Shown piece by piece: positions 15,974-24,842 of a stretch of DNA of 35,824 nt (positions are counted from its first letter, which is position 1; the number at the start of each line of letters is the position of its first letter). The notes under the pieces are model-generated. The model did not search any database. It saw only the letters and a program-made list of their open reading frames with translations, and was not told the origin of the DNA. A program made the translations under genes and the position numbers. The stretch is taken from NCBI GenBank assembly GCA_028287545.1, contig JAQBPL010000041.1, positions 1 to 35,824 of the forward strand. The letters are read 5' to 3'. Origin of the DNA: Vulcanimicrobiota bacterium (lineage in GTDB: Bacteria; Eremiobacterota; Eremiobacteria; Baltobacterales; Baltobacteraceae).

Positions 15974-16002
15974 TTGACGGGTTAGCGTTAACCTATTATA
16001 AA
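15974..16002 (+). promoter_or_regulatory. Sigma70-like promoter for padR-fad operon, apparently leaderless
   Basis: TTGACG (15974-15979), a 17-base spacer and TATAAA (15997-16002). Counting seven bases past the -10 box puts the start of transcription at about 16009, the A of the PadR ATG. No ribosome-binding site is present upstream of that ATG, so the mRNA is probably leaderless. Confidence 0.75.
15980..15993. promoter_or_regulatory. Candidate PadR operator between divergent promoters
   Basis: GGTTA-GCGT-TAACC is a 5-bp perfect inverted repeat. It lies within the -35/-10 spacer of the plus promoter and across the start point (about 15988) of the minus promoter, so one bound dimer could block both. 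PadR as the binding protein is inferred from position. Confidence 0.55.
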
Positions 16003-16024
16003 TAACATATGGCTTCGCGGTCAA
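15995..16024 (-). promoter_or_regulatory. Sigma70-like promoter for the divergent acyl-CoA ligase operon
   Basis: On the minus strand TTGACC (16019-16024), an 18-base spacer and a perfect TATAAT (15995-16000). Transcription would start near 15988, giving a leader of about 40 bases to the GTG. The -35 box lies inside the first codons of padR, and the -10 boxes of the two opposed promoters share the same A/T run. Confidence 0.75.
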
Positions 16025-16455
16025 GGCCGGCAGCCGCCGCCTCGGAGGAGGCCGCGCCCGGCTCGCCGGCTCCCGATTTCCCCACCCAGTTGTGGGGCGA
16101 CCGCGTGTTCACCGGCGAGGTCAAGACCAAGACCGTGTTTCCGGCGCTCGTGCTGCAACTGCTGCAGGCCCAGCCCGACAGCGGCTACGGCTTGATGCAG
16201 CGCATCGCCACCCTCGGCGGCATTTTCCCGGTTAACCCCAACACGATCTATCCGCTCCTGCGACGGCTCGAAGAACGCGGGTTCATCCGCGGCGAGCTCG
16301 ACGCGTCGACGAAGCGCGGTACGATGCTGTATCGCATCACGGAGCCCGGGGCGGAACGCCTCGACCGCATCAAGGCCAACTTCAAGCCCTACCTCACCAA
16401 TCTCATCGCGGCGCTGCAGACGCTCCGCCGCGACCTCTACGGAGAGTCGTCATGA
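16009..16455 (+). CDS. PadR family transcriptional regulator
   Basis: 148 residues. After a disordered Ala/Pro-rich leader (about 1-35), the PadR winged helix is clear: VFPALVLQLLQAQPDSGYGLMQRI, NPNTIYPLLRRLEERGFIRGE, then the wing RGTMLYRITEPG and a C-terminal dimerisation helix. PadR proteins repress their own and neighbouring genes and release DNA on binding an effector. It is the first gene of the operon with acyl-CoA dehydrogenase (its TGA overlaps that gene's ATG, ATGA), the FadB-type fusion and thiolase, so it very likely senses a fatty acid or acyl-CoA. The effector is inference. The transcript appears leaderless. Confidence 0.93.
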   Translation: MASRSRPAAAASEEAAPGSPAPDFPTQLWGDRVFTGEVKTKTVFPALVLQLLQAQPDSGYGLMQRIATLGGIFPVNPNTIYPLLRRLEERGFIRGELDASTKRGTMLYRITEPGAERLDRIKANFKPYLTNLIAALQTLRRDLYGESS

Positions 16456-18272
16456 GCACCTACCGCGCGCCGTTGCGCGACATGCAGTTCGTTTTGCGCG
16501 AACTCGCAGGCGTCGAGCAGATCGCCAAGCTTCCCGGTTACGAGGACACGACCGACGTTCTCGACGCGATTCTCGACGAAGCGTCGACGTTCGCGACGGA
16601 AGTCCTCAGCCCGCTGAACCAGTCGGGCGACAAGGAAGGCTGCACCTGGAACGACGGCGTCGTCACGACGCCCAAGGGCTTCAAGGAAGCGTACAAGAGC
16701 TTCGCGCAGGCCGGCTGGATCGGGCTCCCGGTCCCCGTCGAACACGGCGGGCAGGGTTTGCCGCAGCTGCTGCTCGGCCCGACGCTCGAGATGTGGAACG
16801 CGTCGAACATGGGCTTCGCCAACGGTCCGCTGCTCAATCAGGGCGCGATCGAGGCGATCGAACAGTTCGGAAGCGACGAGCAGAAGCACACCTACATCAC
16901 GAAGCTCGTGAGCGGTGAGTGGACGGGCACGATGTGCTTGACGGAACCGCAGGCCGGCTCCGACCTCGCTCAAGTCCGCACGTCGGCGACGCCGGAGGGC
17001 GACGCCTACCGGATCAAAGGGCAGAAGATCTTCATCACGTTCGGCGAGCACGACATGGCGCCGAACATCATCCACCTCGTCCTCGCGCGTCTTCCCGGCG
17101 CGCCCGAGGGGACGAAGGGCATCTCGATGTTCATCGTGCCGAAGGTGCTGGTGAACGCGGATGGTTCACTCGGCGAACGCAACGACGTCAAGTGCGCCGG
17201 CATCGAGCACAAGATGGGGATCAACGCGAACCCCACCTGCACGCTCAACTACGGCGAAGCCGGTACCGGCGCGATCGGCTATCTGGTCGGTGAAGCGAAC
17301 CGCGGCCTCGAGTACATGTTCGTGATGATGAATGCGGCGCGGTTCAGCGTCGGCGTGCAAGGTCTGGCGATCGCCGACCGTGCGTATCAGCACGCCGTCG
17401 AATACGCCAAGGAACGCATCCAGTTCCGCGACGTAGCGGCCCGCGACCCCAAGCCCGTCGCGATCATCAAGCATCCCGACGTGCGGCGCATGCTGCTGTG
17501 GTGCAAGTCGAACATCGAAGCGATGCGCGCGCTGGCGTACGTCACCGCTGCCTCGCTCGACTACGCGCTCAAGAGCGAAGACGAAGCCGTCCGCAAGGAA
17601 CACCAGGCGTTCGTCGAGCTGATGATCCCCGTCGTCAAGGGCTGGCTTACCGAGAACGGTCAGACGGTGTGCTCCACCGCCCTGCAAGTGTTCGGCGGGA
17701 TGGGCTACATCGAAGAGACCGGGATCGCACAGCAGTACCGCGACGTGCGCATCACCACGATCTACGAAGGCACAACCGGCATCCAGGCGCTGGATCTGGT
17801 CGGCCGCAAGCTCGTGCGCGACATGGGCGCCAGCGCGACCAAAGTGCTCAAGCAGATCGGCAAGTTCGCGAAGGAACTCGAAGCCTCGGACGACCCGGAG
17901 ATCAAGGCGCTGGCGCAGCCGCTCGCCGAGGCGACGAAGGCGCTCGGCGACACCGCGCAGTGGATCGGGATGAACGCGATGGGCGATCTGCGCAAGGCGT
18001 TCGCCAACTCGGTGCCGTTCTTGAACTTCTTCGGGATCGTCGCGGGCGGCTGGCAGCTCTTCCGCGCCGCGAAGATCGCCTCCGAGAAGCGCGCCGCCGG
18101 CGATGCCGACCCGTACTTCACCGCCAAGATCCAAACGGCGACGTTCTACGCGCACAACGTGCTCACGCAGTACGCATACCTGCAGAAGCAGATCGTCGAA
18201 GGCTCCGGCGACGTCATGGCCGGCAGCGACGAGATGTTCGACGTCGAGCGCCGCGCGCTGGTGACGGCATAA
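16452..18272 (+). CDS. Acyl-CoA dehydrogenase (FadE-type, with C-terminal extension)
   Basis: 606 residues, the long form of the family. Residues 1-35 are an N-terminal extension (YRAPLRDMQFVLREL) typical of bacterial beta-oxidation dehydrogenases of this length. The catalytic core shows MCLTEPQAGSDLAQVRT (FAD/substrate loop), KIFITFGEHD, GIEHKMGINANPTC and the signature QVFGGMGYIEETGIAQQYRD. The catalytic base is Glu439 in IYEGTTGIQALDL. A helical C-terminal domain follows (about 470-600). The enzyme makes the first oxidation of acyl-CoA to trans-2-enoyl-CoA and passes electrons to ETF; ETF genes are not in the window. It is translationally coupled to padR, and the FadB-type gene begins two bases after its stop. 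Confidence 0.95.
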   Translation: MSTYRAPLRDMQFVLRELAGVEQIAKLPGYEDTTDVLDAILDEASTFATEVLSPLNQSGDKEGCTWNDGVVTTPKGFKEAYKSFAQAGWIGLPVPVEHGGQGLPQLLLGPTLEMWNASNMGFANGPLLNQGAIEAIEQFGSDEQKHTYITKLVSGEWTGTMCLTEPQAGSDLAQVRTSATPEGDAYRIKGQKIFITFGEHDMAPNIIHLVLARLPGAPEGTKGISMFIVPKVLVNADGSLGERNDVKCAGIEHKMGINANPTCTLNYGEAGTGAIGYLVGEANRGLEYMFVMMNAARFSVGVQGLAIADRAYQHAVEYAKERIQFRDVAARDPKPVAIIKHPDVRRMLLWCKSNIEAMRALAYVTAASLDYALKSEDEAVRKEHQAFVELMIPVVKGWLTENGQTVCSTALQVFGGMGYIEETGIAQQYRDVRITTIYEGTTGIQALDLVGRKLVRDMGASATKVLKQIGKFAKELEASDDPEIKALAQPLAEATKALGDTAQWIGMNAMGDLRKAFANSVPFLNFFGIVAGGWQLFRAAKIASEKRAAGDADPYFTAKIQTATFYAHNVLTQYAYLQKQIVEGSGDVMAGSDEMFDVERRALVTA

Positions 18273-18274
18273 TC

Positions 18275-20389
18275 GTGGCCGATCTCATCAAGAGCCAAGA
18301 CCTAGGCGAGGGGATCCGGCTCATCACCCTCGACAACCCGCCGGTCAACGCGCTCTCGTTCGTGCTCTCGGCGGAACTGTTCGCGGCGGTCGAAGCGGCC
18401 GAAGCCGACGCGGCCGTCACAACAGTGATCTTCACCGGCTCGAACGGCTTCTTCAGCGGCGGCGCCGACGTCAACGACCTCAACAACCTCAAAGCGGCGC
18501 CGGCACCGGGGACCAAGACGATCCGCGACGTGCTCGACGCGATGGAACGCGGGTCGAAGACGTACGTCGCGGCGATCGACGGCAACGCCCTGGGCGGCGG
18601 GTTCGAGCTCGCGCTGGCGTCCGACTATCGCGTCGCGACGGCGAAGTCGCGGGTCGGTTTGCCCGAGATCAAGCTCGGCCTCTTGCCGGGGGCCGGCGGA
18701 ACGCAGCGCCTGCCGCGGCTCATCGGCGCGCAAGCCGCGCTGCAGCTGATGCTCAAAGGCGACATGGTCAAGGCGCCCGACGCGAAGACGCAGGGGCTCC
18801 TCGATGAAGTCGTCGACACCGACGCCGTCGGCGCTGCGAAGGCGTTCGCGGGCAAACCGCGGCGCCGCATCGCGCAGCGCCAAGCCGAACTCGGCGTGAA
18901 GGGCCTCGGCCTCTTCGCGACGCCGTTCGTCGTCGCGCAAGCGCACAAGATGGTCCCGCCCGAAGAGAACGGCGGGTTCGCCGCTCACAAGCTGATCGAC
19001 GCCGTGCAGGCGGCGATCGAGCTGCCGTTCGAACGCGGCAGCGCGCGTGAGATGCGCTTGTTCACCGAGCTCGTGATGTCGGCACCGTCGGCGGCGCTGC
19101 GCCACGTTTTCTTCGCGGAGCGCGAGCTCTCGAAGATCCCGGGGCTGCCCAAGACGGAACCGCTCGAGATCAAGAAGGCCGCGGTCATCGGCGGCGGCAC
19201 GATGGGCACGGGCATCGCGATCACCTTCGCCGAGGCCGGGCTCCCCGTGATCGTCGTCGAGACGAAGTCGGAAGCGATCGACAAAGCGCGCGAGACCGTC
19301 TTCGGGATGTTCAAGTATCAGGTCGACAAGGGCCGCCTCTCGCAGGAGGATGCCTGGAAGCGCGCCAACGCGATCACCTTCGAGGAGTCGTTCGACGAGC
19401 TCGGCGACGTCGACATCGTCGTCGAAGCCGTGTTCGAGTCGATGCCGGTGAAGAAAGACGTCTTCGGCAAGCTCGACCGGCTGACGAAGCCCGAGTGCAT
19501 CCTCGCCTCGAACACCTCGACCCTCGATATCGATGAGATCGCCTCGTCGACGCAGCGGCCCGACAAAGTCGTCGGCCTCCACTTCTTCGCACCGGCGAAC
19601 ATCATGAAGCTGCTCGAGATCGTTCGCGGCAAGGAGACCTCGCCGCAGACGCTCACCACCGGCATCGCGCTCGGCAAGAAACTGCGCAAGGTCGGCGTCG
19701 TCTCGGGGAACGCGTTCGGCTTCATCGGCAACCGCATGCTCTTCGACTACGAAGCGCAGGCGGTGCAGCTGGCGGAAGAGGGCGTCCCGCTCTCGCGCAT
19801 CGACAAGGTCATCAAGAACACGTTCGGGATGGCGATGGGACCGTTCGCGGTCGCAGACCTCTCCGGACTCGACGTCTACAACTTCATCTCGCAGTCGGAG
19901 GGCGGTGCACCGCTCGGCCGCGTCCCGATCATCGCCAAGCTGGTCGAGCAGGGTCGCCTCGGGCAGAAGACGATGAAGGGCTTCTTCGACTACGACAAAT
20001 CGGTCGGCAAGGGCCGCGAACCGATTCCGTCGGCCGAGGTCGAAACGCTGTTCCGCGAACTTGCCGTGAAAGCCGGCGTTCCGCAGCGCACCGACGTCAC
20101 CGACGAAGAGATCATCGCGCGCTGCGTCTACCCGCTGGTCAACACGGGCGCCGAGCTGCTGCGCAAGGAGATCGCGCTGCGCCCCGGCGACATCGACCTG
20201 GTCTGGATCTACGGCTACGGCTTCCCGCCGCATCACGGCGGGCCGATGTGGTACGCCGACGAGATCGGCGTGAAGAACGTCGTCGCGGCAATGGAGCGTT
20301 TCGGGTGGACCCCCGATCCGATGCTCGTCGAAATCGCCGCAAGCGGCGGCACCATCGCAAACTATTCCAAGGAGTTGGCACATGCCTGA
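18275..20389 (+). CDS. fadB: Beta-oxidation multifunctional protein: enoyl-CoA hydratase / 3-hydroxyacyl-CoA dehydrogenase
   Basis: 704 residues from a GTG two bases after the dehydrogenase stop. The N-terminal crotonase domain (1-190) has the oxyanion loops [11 protein letters not shown] and [12 protein letters not shown], and the catalytic pair Glu111 and Glu131, spaced as in E. coli FadB. The NAD-binding domain begins near residue 300 ([14 protein letters not shown]), with ASNTSTLDI and [17 protein letters not shown] (catalytic His). Two C-terminal 3HCDH domains follow, ending near a [17 protein letters not shown] motif. It catalyses the hydration and second oxidation steps in the cytoplasm. 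It overlaps the thiolase gene by eight bases, consistent with the FadA/FadB complex. Confidence 0.95.
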   Translation: MADLIKSQDLGEGIRLITLDNPPVNALSFVLSAELFAAVEAAEADAAVTTVIFTGSNGFFSGGADVNDLNNLKAAPAPGTKTIRDVLDAMERGSKTYVAAIDGNALGGGFELALASDYRVATAKSRVGLPEIKLGLLPGAGGTQRLPRLIGAQAALQLMLKGDMVKAPDAKTQGLLDEVVDTDAVGAAKAFAGKPRRRIAQRQAELGVKGLGLFATPFVVAQAHKMVPPEENGGFAAHKLIDAVQAAIELPFERGSAREMRLFTELVMSAPSAALRHVFFAERELSKIPGLPKTEPLEIKKAAVIGGGTMGTGIAITFAEAGLPVIVVETKSEAIDKARETVFGMFKYQVDKGRLSQEDAWKRANAITFEESFDELGDVDIVVEAVFESMPVKKDVFGKLDRLTKPECILASNTSTLDIDEIASSTQRPDKVVGLHFFAPANIMKLLEIVRGKETSPQTLTTGIALGKKLRKVGVVSGNAFGFIGNRMLFDYEAQAVQLAEEGVPLSRIDKVIKNTFGMAMGPFAVADLSGLDVYNFISQSEGGAPLGRVPIIAKLVEQGRLGQKTMKGFFDYDKSVGKGREPIPSAEVETLFRELAVKAGVPQRTDVTDEEIIARCVYPLVNTGAELLRKEIALRPGDIDLVWIYGYGFPPHHGGPMWYADEIGVKNVVAAMERFGWTPDPMLVEIAASGGTIANYSKELAHA

Positions 20390-21563
20390 GGCGGCGATCG
20401 TCTCGGCCGCTCGCACGCCCATCGGGAAGGCGTTCCGCGGCGCATTCAATCAAACGCACGGCGCGACGCTGGCCGGACACGTCATCGAGCACGCGGTCAA
20501 GCGCGCCGGCGTCGATCCCGCCGAAGTCGAGGACGTCGTGCTCGGCACCGGCCTGCCTGAAGGTGCGACCGGCCACAACATCGGCCGCGTCTCGGCCCTG
20601 CGCGCCGGCCTACCGCTGCGCACTGCGGGGACGACGATCAACCGCTACTGCGCCTCCGGCCTGCAGGCGATCTCGACGGCGTCGCATCGCGTGATCGTCG
20701 ACGGCGCGAAGGTGATGGTCGCCGGCGGCGTCGAGTCGATCTCGCTGGTGCAGAACGAGCTCAACATGAAGAGCTTCAGCGAAGAGTGGATCATGCGGCA
20801 CGATCCCGACATCTACATGCCGATGCTCCAAACCGCCGACAACGTCGCGAAGCACTACAAGATCTCGCGCGAGGCGCAGGACGAGTACTCGCTGCAGTCG
20901 CAGCAGCGCGTCGCGGCGGCGCAAACCGCCGGGCGTTTCGACGCGGAGATCGTTCCGCTGCCCGCGTGGAAGTACAACGAGGACAAGAACACCGGCCACG
21001 TGACGGAAGAACTCGTCACGCTGACCCGGGACGAAGGGAATCGTCCTGACACTACGCTCGAAGGGCTCGCCTCGCTCAAGGGCGTGCTCGACAAAAACTC
21101 GTCGATCACCGCCGGGAACTCATCGCAGCTCTCCGACGGCGCGGCGGCGGTCGTCATCATGGACGCCGGCGAAGCGCGCAATCGCGGCATCCAGCCGCTG
21201 GGCTTCTATCGCGGGATGGTCGTCGCCGGCTGCGATCCGGGCGAGATGGGGATCGGCCCCGTGTTCGCGGTCCCCGAACTGCTCAAGCGTCACGGCCTCA
21301 AGATCGACGACATCGGACTGTGGGAGCTCAACGAAGCATTCGCCGTGCAGGCGCTCTACTGCCGCGACAAGCTCGGCATCTCCAACGATCGCTTCAACGT
21401 CGATGGCGGCGCGATCTCGGTCGGTCATCCGTACGGCGTGAGCGGTGCGCGCATGGTGATGCACGCGCTGATCGAAGGCAAGCGCCAAGGCGTCAAGCAC
21501 GTCGTCGTCACGATGTGCGTCGGCGGCGGGATGGGTGCGGCGGGGCTTTTCGAGGTCGCCTGA
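20382..21563 (+). CDS. fadA: Acetyl-CoA acyltransferase (thiolase, FadA-type)
   Basis: 393 residues, standard thiolase length, with AAGGAG ahead of the ATG. Catalytic residues: nucleophile Cys90 ([11 protein letters not shown]), His349 ([10 protein letters not shown]; most thiolases have GHPxGxSGAR, so only the Tyr is less common) and Cys379 ([14 protein letters not shown]). ELNEAFAVQ is also present. It releases acetyl-CoA from 3-ketoacyl-CoA, the last step of the cycle. It is the last gene of the plus operon padR-acyl-CoA dehydrogenase-fadB-fadA, overlapping fadB by eight bases and followed by a strong terminator hairpin. Confidence 0.95.
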   Translation: MPEAAIVSAARTPIGKAFRGAFNQTHGATLAGHVIEHAVKRAGVDPAEVEDVVLGTGLPEGATGHNIGRVSALRAGLPLRTAGTTINRYCASGLQAISTASHRVIVDGAKVMVAGGVESISLVQNELNMKSFSEEWIMRHDPDIYMPMLQTADNVAKHYKISREAQDEYSLQSQQRVAAAQTAGRFDAEIVPLPAWKYNEDKNTGHVTEELVTLTRDEGNRPDTTLEGLASLKGVLDKNSSITAGNSSQLSDGAAAVVIMDAGEARNRGIQPLGFYRGMVVAGCDPGEMGIGPVFAVPELLKRHGLKIDDIGLWELNEAFAVQALYCRDKLGISNDRFNVDGGAISVGHPYGVSGARMVMHALIEGKRQGVKHVVVTMCVGGGMGAAGLFEVA

Positions 21564-21589
21564 CGCCTGACGCGTCAAACTCATGAAAC

Positions 21590-21638
21590 AAGAAAGAAGC
21601 GAGCCGGCGGGTGACCGCCGGCTCGCTTCTTTCTTTTT
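21590..21638. terminator. Bidirectional rho-independent terminator
   Basis: A perfect 21-bp stem: left arm 21590-21610 (AAGAAAGAAGC...), loop GTGA 21611-21614, right arm 21615-21635, followed by further T residues on the plus strand. The A-rich start of the left arm gives a U-tract on the minus strand too. It sits between the convergent thiolase (+) and HATPase (-) genes and should stop both. Confidence 0.93.
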
Positions 21639-22044
21639 AGCTGGCGCGCCCCAGATTGCGGTGCACCGGCAATTCGACGAGCACGCGCGCACCGAAGCCC
21701 GGGATCGAGTCGACCTCGACCCGTCGCGCGAGCGCTTCGATCAGAAACAGTCCGCGGCCGTTTGTCGCGGTACCGTCGGGGACGGGCCGCAGCGCGGGGA
21801 TACCGGGTCCTCGATCGGCGATCACGAGGATCGCGTTCTGACCTTCCCACGCGACGTGGATGCCGACCGCTCCCGGCGCGTGCTGGATCACGTTGGCGAC
21901 CAGCTCGCCAACGATCGTCTCGACGCCGTCGAGATCGGAGGTGCCGTCCGCGTCCGTTGCAAGGAAGGCGCGAATCGCAGAGCGCGCACGCGTCGCCTCC
22001 CACGCATCGGCCGCGACCATCGACCATTCGGTTGGTGCGGTCAC
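21637..22044 (-). CDS. RsbW-like anti-sigma-factor serine kinase / HATPase_c protein
   Basis: 135 residues forming a single GHKL ATPase domain. ETIVGELVANVIQHAPG is the N-box, DRGPGIPAL the G1 box and NGRGLFLIEALA the G2 box, with the family strand GARVLVELPV at the end. Such small proteins bind and phosphorylate a STAS anti-anti-sigma factor or hold a sigma factor. It resembles the last domain of the SpoIIE fusion at 7437-9020, which could be part of the same signalling circuit. No sigma factor or STAS gene is adjacent. Its stop codon lies at the edge of the shared terminator. Upstream is an unusual structured spacer. Confidence 0.85.
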   Translation of the reverse strand: MTAPTEWSMVAADAWEATRARSAIRAFLATDADGTSDLDGVETIVGELVANVIQHAPGAVGIHVAWEGQNAILVIADRGPGIPALRPVPDGTATNGRGLFLIEALARRVEVDSIPGFGARVLVELPVHRNLGRAS

Positions 22045-22070
22045 TGCCGGGATTCCCTTTTTGTGTCGGA

Positions 22071-22133
22071 TGAGTACATCATGCCCGTTCTGGTAGCGTT
22101 TCGTACCAGGTCAGGCGGCTCCGAATGTACTCA
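22071..22133. repeat. Nested inverted repeats upstream of the HATPase gene
   Basis: TGAGTACAT (22071-22079) pairs perfectly with ATGTACTCA (22125-22133). Inside it TGGTA (22091-22095) pairs with TACCA (22104-22108). The element begins 26 bases upstream of the HATPase start. GTTTCGTAC (22098-22106) recurs in inverted orientation as GTACGAAAC (22237-22245). Could be a regulator site or structured leader; not identified. Confidence 0.55.
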
Positions 22134-22136
22134 CGC

Positions 22137-22181
22137 AAAAAAACGAACAAGAGCCGTCGCATCCTGCTCCGGCCCTTGTTC
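22137..22181 (-). terminator. Rho-independent terminator of the second acyl-CoA ligase gene
   Basis: On the minus strand: GAACAAGGGCCG, a 13-base loop, then CGGCTCTTGTTC (12 pairs with one G-U) and, one base later, seven T residues. It lies 81 bases past the ligase stop codon. The stretch 22182-22262 between them holds two CGTACG palindromes four bases apart (22236-22251) but no gene. Confidence 0.88.
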
Positions 22182-22262
22182 CTGCGTCCCTATTGAGTGG
22201 TATCGACGTCAAACGATCGTTGCGCTAGGCATGCGCGTACGAAACCGTACGATTCGAGCGAG

Positions 22263-23918
22263 CTAGCCTTCGCCGTCCGCGAACAAACCGTCGTAGCGCG
22301 CGCGTAGATCGCGCTTGAGGAATTTGCCGACACCGGTGCGCGGGATCGCGTCGATGAAGAGAATTCGGTCGGGCGTCTGCCATTTCGCAAGGCGCTCGAG
22401 CATCCAGTCGCGGATCGCGGCTTCGTCCGCGTCGTGTCCCTCACGCATCACGACGGCCGCGACCGGACGTTCCTGCCACTTGGGATGCGCGATGCCGAAT
22501 ACGGCGGCTTCCTTGATGCCGGGATGTCCCATCAGCAGGTTTTCCACCTCGACCGAGGAGATCCACTCGCCGCCCGACTTGATGAAATCCTTGACCCGGT
22601 CGACGATCTCCATGTAACCGTACTCGTCGACCGTGCACACGTCGCCGGTATGGAACCAGCCGTCCGCCTCGAAGCCGGCCGCGGTCGCCGAGTCGTTGTT
22701 GTAGTATTGGCGCGCCACGGCATAGCCGCGCACCAGCAGCTCCCCGCGCGACTTTCCGTCGCGCGGGACGTCCTCTCCGGCTTCGTCGATGAGTTTCCAC
22801 GCGACGATCGGCGAGAAACGGCCTTGCTTGTAGCGTTCCTTCCGCTGCAGTTCCGGGTTCTCGTCGAGCAGCGTCGTGTCGCCGCACACGGTGCCGATCG
22901 GCGACATCTCGGTCATTCCCCACGCGTGGACGGCGCGGATCCCGAGCGACTCGAGATCGTCCAGCAGGGAGTGCGGCATCGCCGAGCCGCCGATCACGAC
23001 GCGGTTGAGGTGCGGCAGCGTTTTGCCTTGCGCGCGCAGCATGTCGCGGACGGCCATCCAGACCGTCGGCACGCCGGCCGACATCGTCACCTTCTCGGAT
23101 TCGCAGAGGTCGATCACGCCGGAGGGATCGAGGCGCTCCATCGGCATGATGAAATCGGCGCCGACCATGAGCGCCACGAACGGTATCCCCCAGCCGTTGA
23201 CGTGGAAGAGCGGCACGATCGGCAGGATGCGGTCGCGTTCGGTGATCGCAAGCGCGTCGGCGAGTCCCGCGGCGAGCGCGTGCAGGAACGTCGAGCGATG
23301 TGAGTACAGCACGCCTTTCGGATCGCCGGTCGTGGCCGAGGTGTAGCAGAGAATCGCCGCGGAGCGCTCGTCGAGGTCCGGCCAATCGTACGTTTCCGGC
23401 TCGCCGGCAAGCAGCGTCTCGTAGTCGTGCGCGCCCTCGATCGTCTCCTCACAGGCGCCCATCACGACGAAGGTGCGCTTCACGTGCGGCTGCAGCGCGA
23501 TCGCGCCCTTCACCGCCTTGACGAGGGAGCCGTCGAGGAACACCGCGGTGTCGCCGGCATGATCGAGCACGAAGGCGATCTGGTCCGCGAACAGCCGAAT
23601 GTTCACGGTGTGCAGCACCGCGCCGATCATCGGCACGGCGAAGTACAGCTCGAGATGACGGTTCCCGTTCCATGCGAACGATGCGACCCGGTCGCCCGGT
23701 CCGATGCCGAGCTTCCGCAGCGCGTGCGCGAGTTTCGCGACCCGCTTCCCGAACGCGTCGTAGGTCAGACGAACGATCGCGTTGCCGTCGCGCGAGATGA
23801 TGTGCTTGCGCGGGTGCGCTTTCATCGCGTGCTCGAAGATGTACCGGATCGCGAGGGGCTGATCCGACATCGTCGAGGGCATCGGCAGTCGCAGGGCTGG
23901 GGAGGGAATGGTCGCCAT
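22263..23918 (-). CDS. Fatty-acyl-CoA ligase (AMP-forming, medium-chain/AlkK-like)
   Basis: 551 residues with GGAGG five bases before the ATG. Adenylation motifs: CYTSATTGDPKGVLYSHRS (P-loop), PLFHVNGWGIPF, HAWGMTEMSPIGT (A5), WFHTGDVCTVDEYGYMEIVDR (A7/A8), KDFIKSGGEWISSVEVE and the C-terminal PRTGVGKFLKR with the catalytic Lys. The length and the FHVNGWG and KSGGEWIS motifs fit the medium-chain acyl-CoA synthetase group (AlkK/FadD3-like) rather than the 597-residue ligase at 14155, so the strain has two ligases of probably different chain-length range. It is a single-gene unit with its own terminator. Substrate range is inferred. Confidence 0.93.
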   Translation of the reverse strand: MATIPSPALRLPMPSTMSDQPLAIRYIFEHAMKAHPRKHIISRDGNAIVRLTYDAFGKRVAKLAHALRKLGIGPGDRVASFAWNGNRHLELYFAVPMIGAVLHTVNIRLFADQIAFVLDHAGDTAVFLDGSLVKAVKGAIALQPHVKRTFVVMGACEETIEGAHDYETLLAGEPETYDWPDLDERSAAILCYTSATTGDPKGVLYSHRSTFLHALAAGLADALAITERDRILPIVPLFHVNGWGIPFVALMVGADFIMPMERLDPSGVIDLCESEKVTMSAGVPTVWMAVRDMLRAQGKTLPHLNRVVIGGSAMPHSLLDDLESLGIRAVHAWGMTEMSPIGTVCGDTTLLDENPELQRKERYKQGRFSPIVAWKLIDEAGEDVPRDGKSRGELLVRGYAVARQYYNNDSATAAGFEADGWFHTGDVCTVDEYGYMEIVDRVKDFIKSGGEWISSVEVENLLMGHPGIKEAAVFGIAHPKWQERPVAAVVMREGHDADEAAIRDWMLERLAKWQTPDRILFIDAIPRTGVGKFLKRDLRARYDGLFADGEG

Positions 23919-23977
23919 AAAGGCCTCCGATTCGCCGAAGATGGTTCTTCGCCCTCACCGGAGGGACGCGCGAACCT

Positions 23978-24823
23978 CTAGGTCAGCAGCGAGCGCAGCG
24001 CCGGATCGAGGGTGGGGTGGCGGAACATGTAACCGGCCGACCGCGCCGCGTCGGGAAGGACGCGCTGTCCCTCGGTGATGACGTACGCCCCTTCGCCGAG
24101 CAGCAGCGTCGCGGCGAACGCCGGCACCGAAAAGATGGCGGGACGGCCGACGGCAGCGGCCAGGGCACGGGTGAAGTCCCGGTTGGTCACGGGATTCGGC
24201 GCGACGGCATTGAGCGCTCCGGCAGCGCCGTCGATCGCCAGCAGGTAGATGCCGATTTGATCTTCGAGGTGGATCCAGGAGCACCACTGCCGGCCGCCGG
24301 CGATCGCGCCGCCGAGGCCGAGACGGAAGACCGGCAGCAGTTTGCCGAGCACGCCGCCGTCGGCCCCGAGGACCAACCCCGTGCGGACTTTCGCGACCCG
24401 CATGCCGAGCGTCGAGCCGGCGGTGTCGGCCTCCGCCTCCCACGCGACGCAAAGGCGGGCCAGGAAGTCGTCGCCTGACGACGACGTCTCGGTGAACGTG
24501 GCGATTCGGCTGGTGCCGTAGTAGCCGATCGCGGAGGCGCTCACGTACGCGGCGGGCCGCCGGTCCAGCCTGGCCAAGGCGGCGAGGTACGCGCGCGGCG
24601 CGTCGACCCGCGACGACCACATCGCCTGCTTCGCCGCGGTGGTCCAGCGGACGGCGACCGGCGCGCCGGCGAGGTTCACCACCACGTCGCTGCCCCCGCT
24701 GGCGGCCGCGGCCCGGCCCGGATCGCGCAGGCTGGCCGTGACGACCTGGTCGCCGCGGGCCCGGAGTGCGGCGGCAAGGTGCCGGCCGATAAAGCCGCTC
24801 GCTCCGAGAATCGTTACGCGCAT
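23978..24823 (-). CDS. TIGR01777-type NAD(P)-binding epimerase (YfcH/SulA-like)
   Basis: 281 residues from the ATG at 24823 (MRVTILGASG) with GGAGG upstream; an upstream in-frame start at 24856 is less likely. The Rossmann motif is GASGFIG. Family hallmarks follow: DVVVNLAGAPVAVRWT, SASAIGYYG, VAKVRTGLVLG, CSWIHLEDQIG and a C-terminal DUF1731-like segment (LLGEGAYVITEGQRVLP). These extended SDR proteins are widespread and their substrate remains unproved. Its start lies only 19 bases from that of the divergent acyltransferase, so each promoter must overlap the other gene's coding sequence. Confidence 0.9.
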   Translation of the reverse strand: MRVTILGASGFIGRHLAAALRARGDQVVTASLRDPGRAAAASGGSDVVVNLAGAPVAVRWTTAAKQAMWSSRVDAPRAYLAALARLDRRPAAYVSASAIGYYGTSRIATFTETSSSGDDFLARLCVAWEAEADTAGSTLGMRVAKVRTGLVLGADGGVLGKLLPVFRLGLGGAIAGGRQWCSWIHLEDQIGIYLLAIDGAAGALNAVAPNPVTNRDFTRALAAAVGRPAIFSVPAFAATLLLGEGAYVITEGQRVLPDAARSAGYMFRHPTLDPALRSLLT

Positions 24824-24842
24824 CGTCGTCGAACCTCCGGAG

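Noticed and set aside
14044..16005. 653-residue plus-strand open frame opposite the acyl-CoA ligase
   Set aside because: Antisense to a gene with clear adenylation motifs; composition is Arg/Asp/Glu-rich without domains.
18302..20449. 715-residue minus-strand open frame opposite fadB
   Set aside because: Mirror of codon bias; the plus strand carries the complete FadB domain set and catalytic residues.
21568..21577. TGACGCGTCA palindrome after the thiolase stop
   Set aside because: A 10-base palindrome in a high-GC spacer beside a strong terminator; no second copy or promoter, so not listed as a regulatory site.
24639..24842. N-terminal extension of the acyltransferase
   Set aside because: Would overlap the epimerase head-on, is Arg/Pro-rich, and the first membrane helix begins just after the GTG at 24843.
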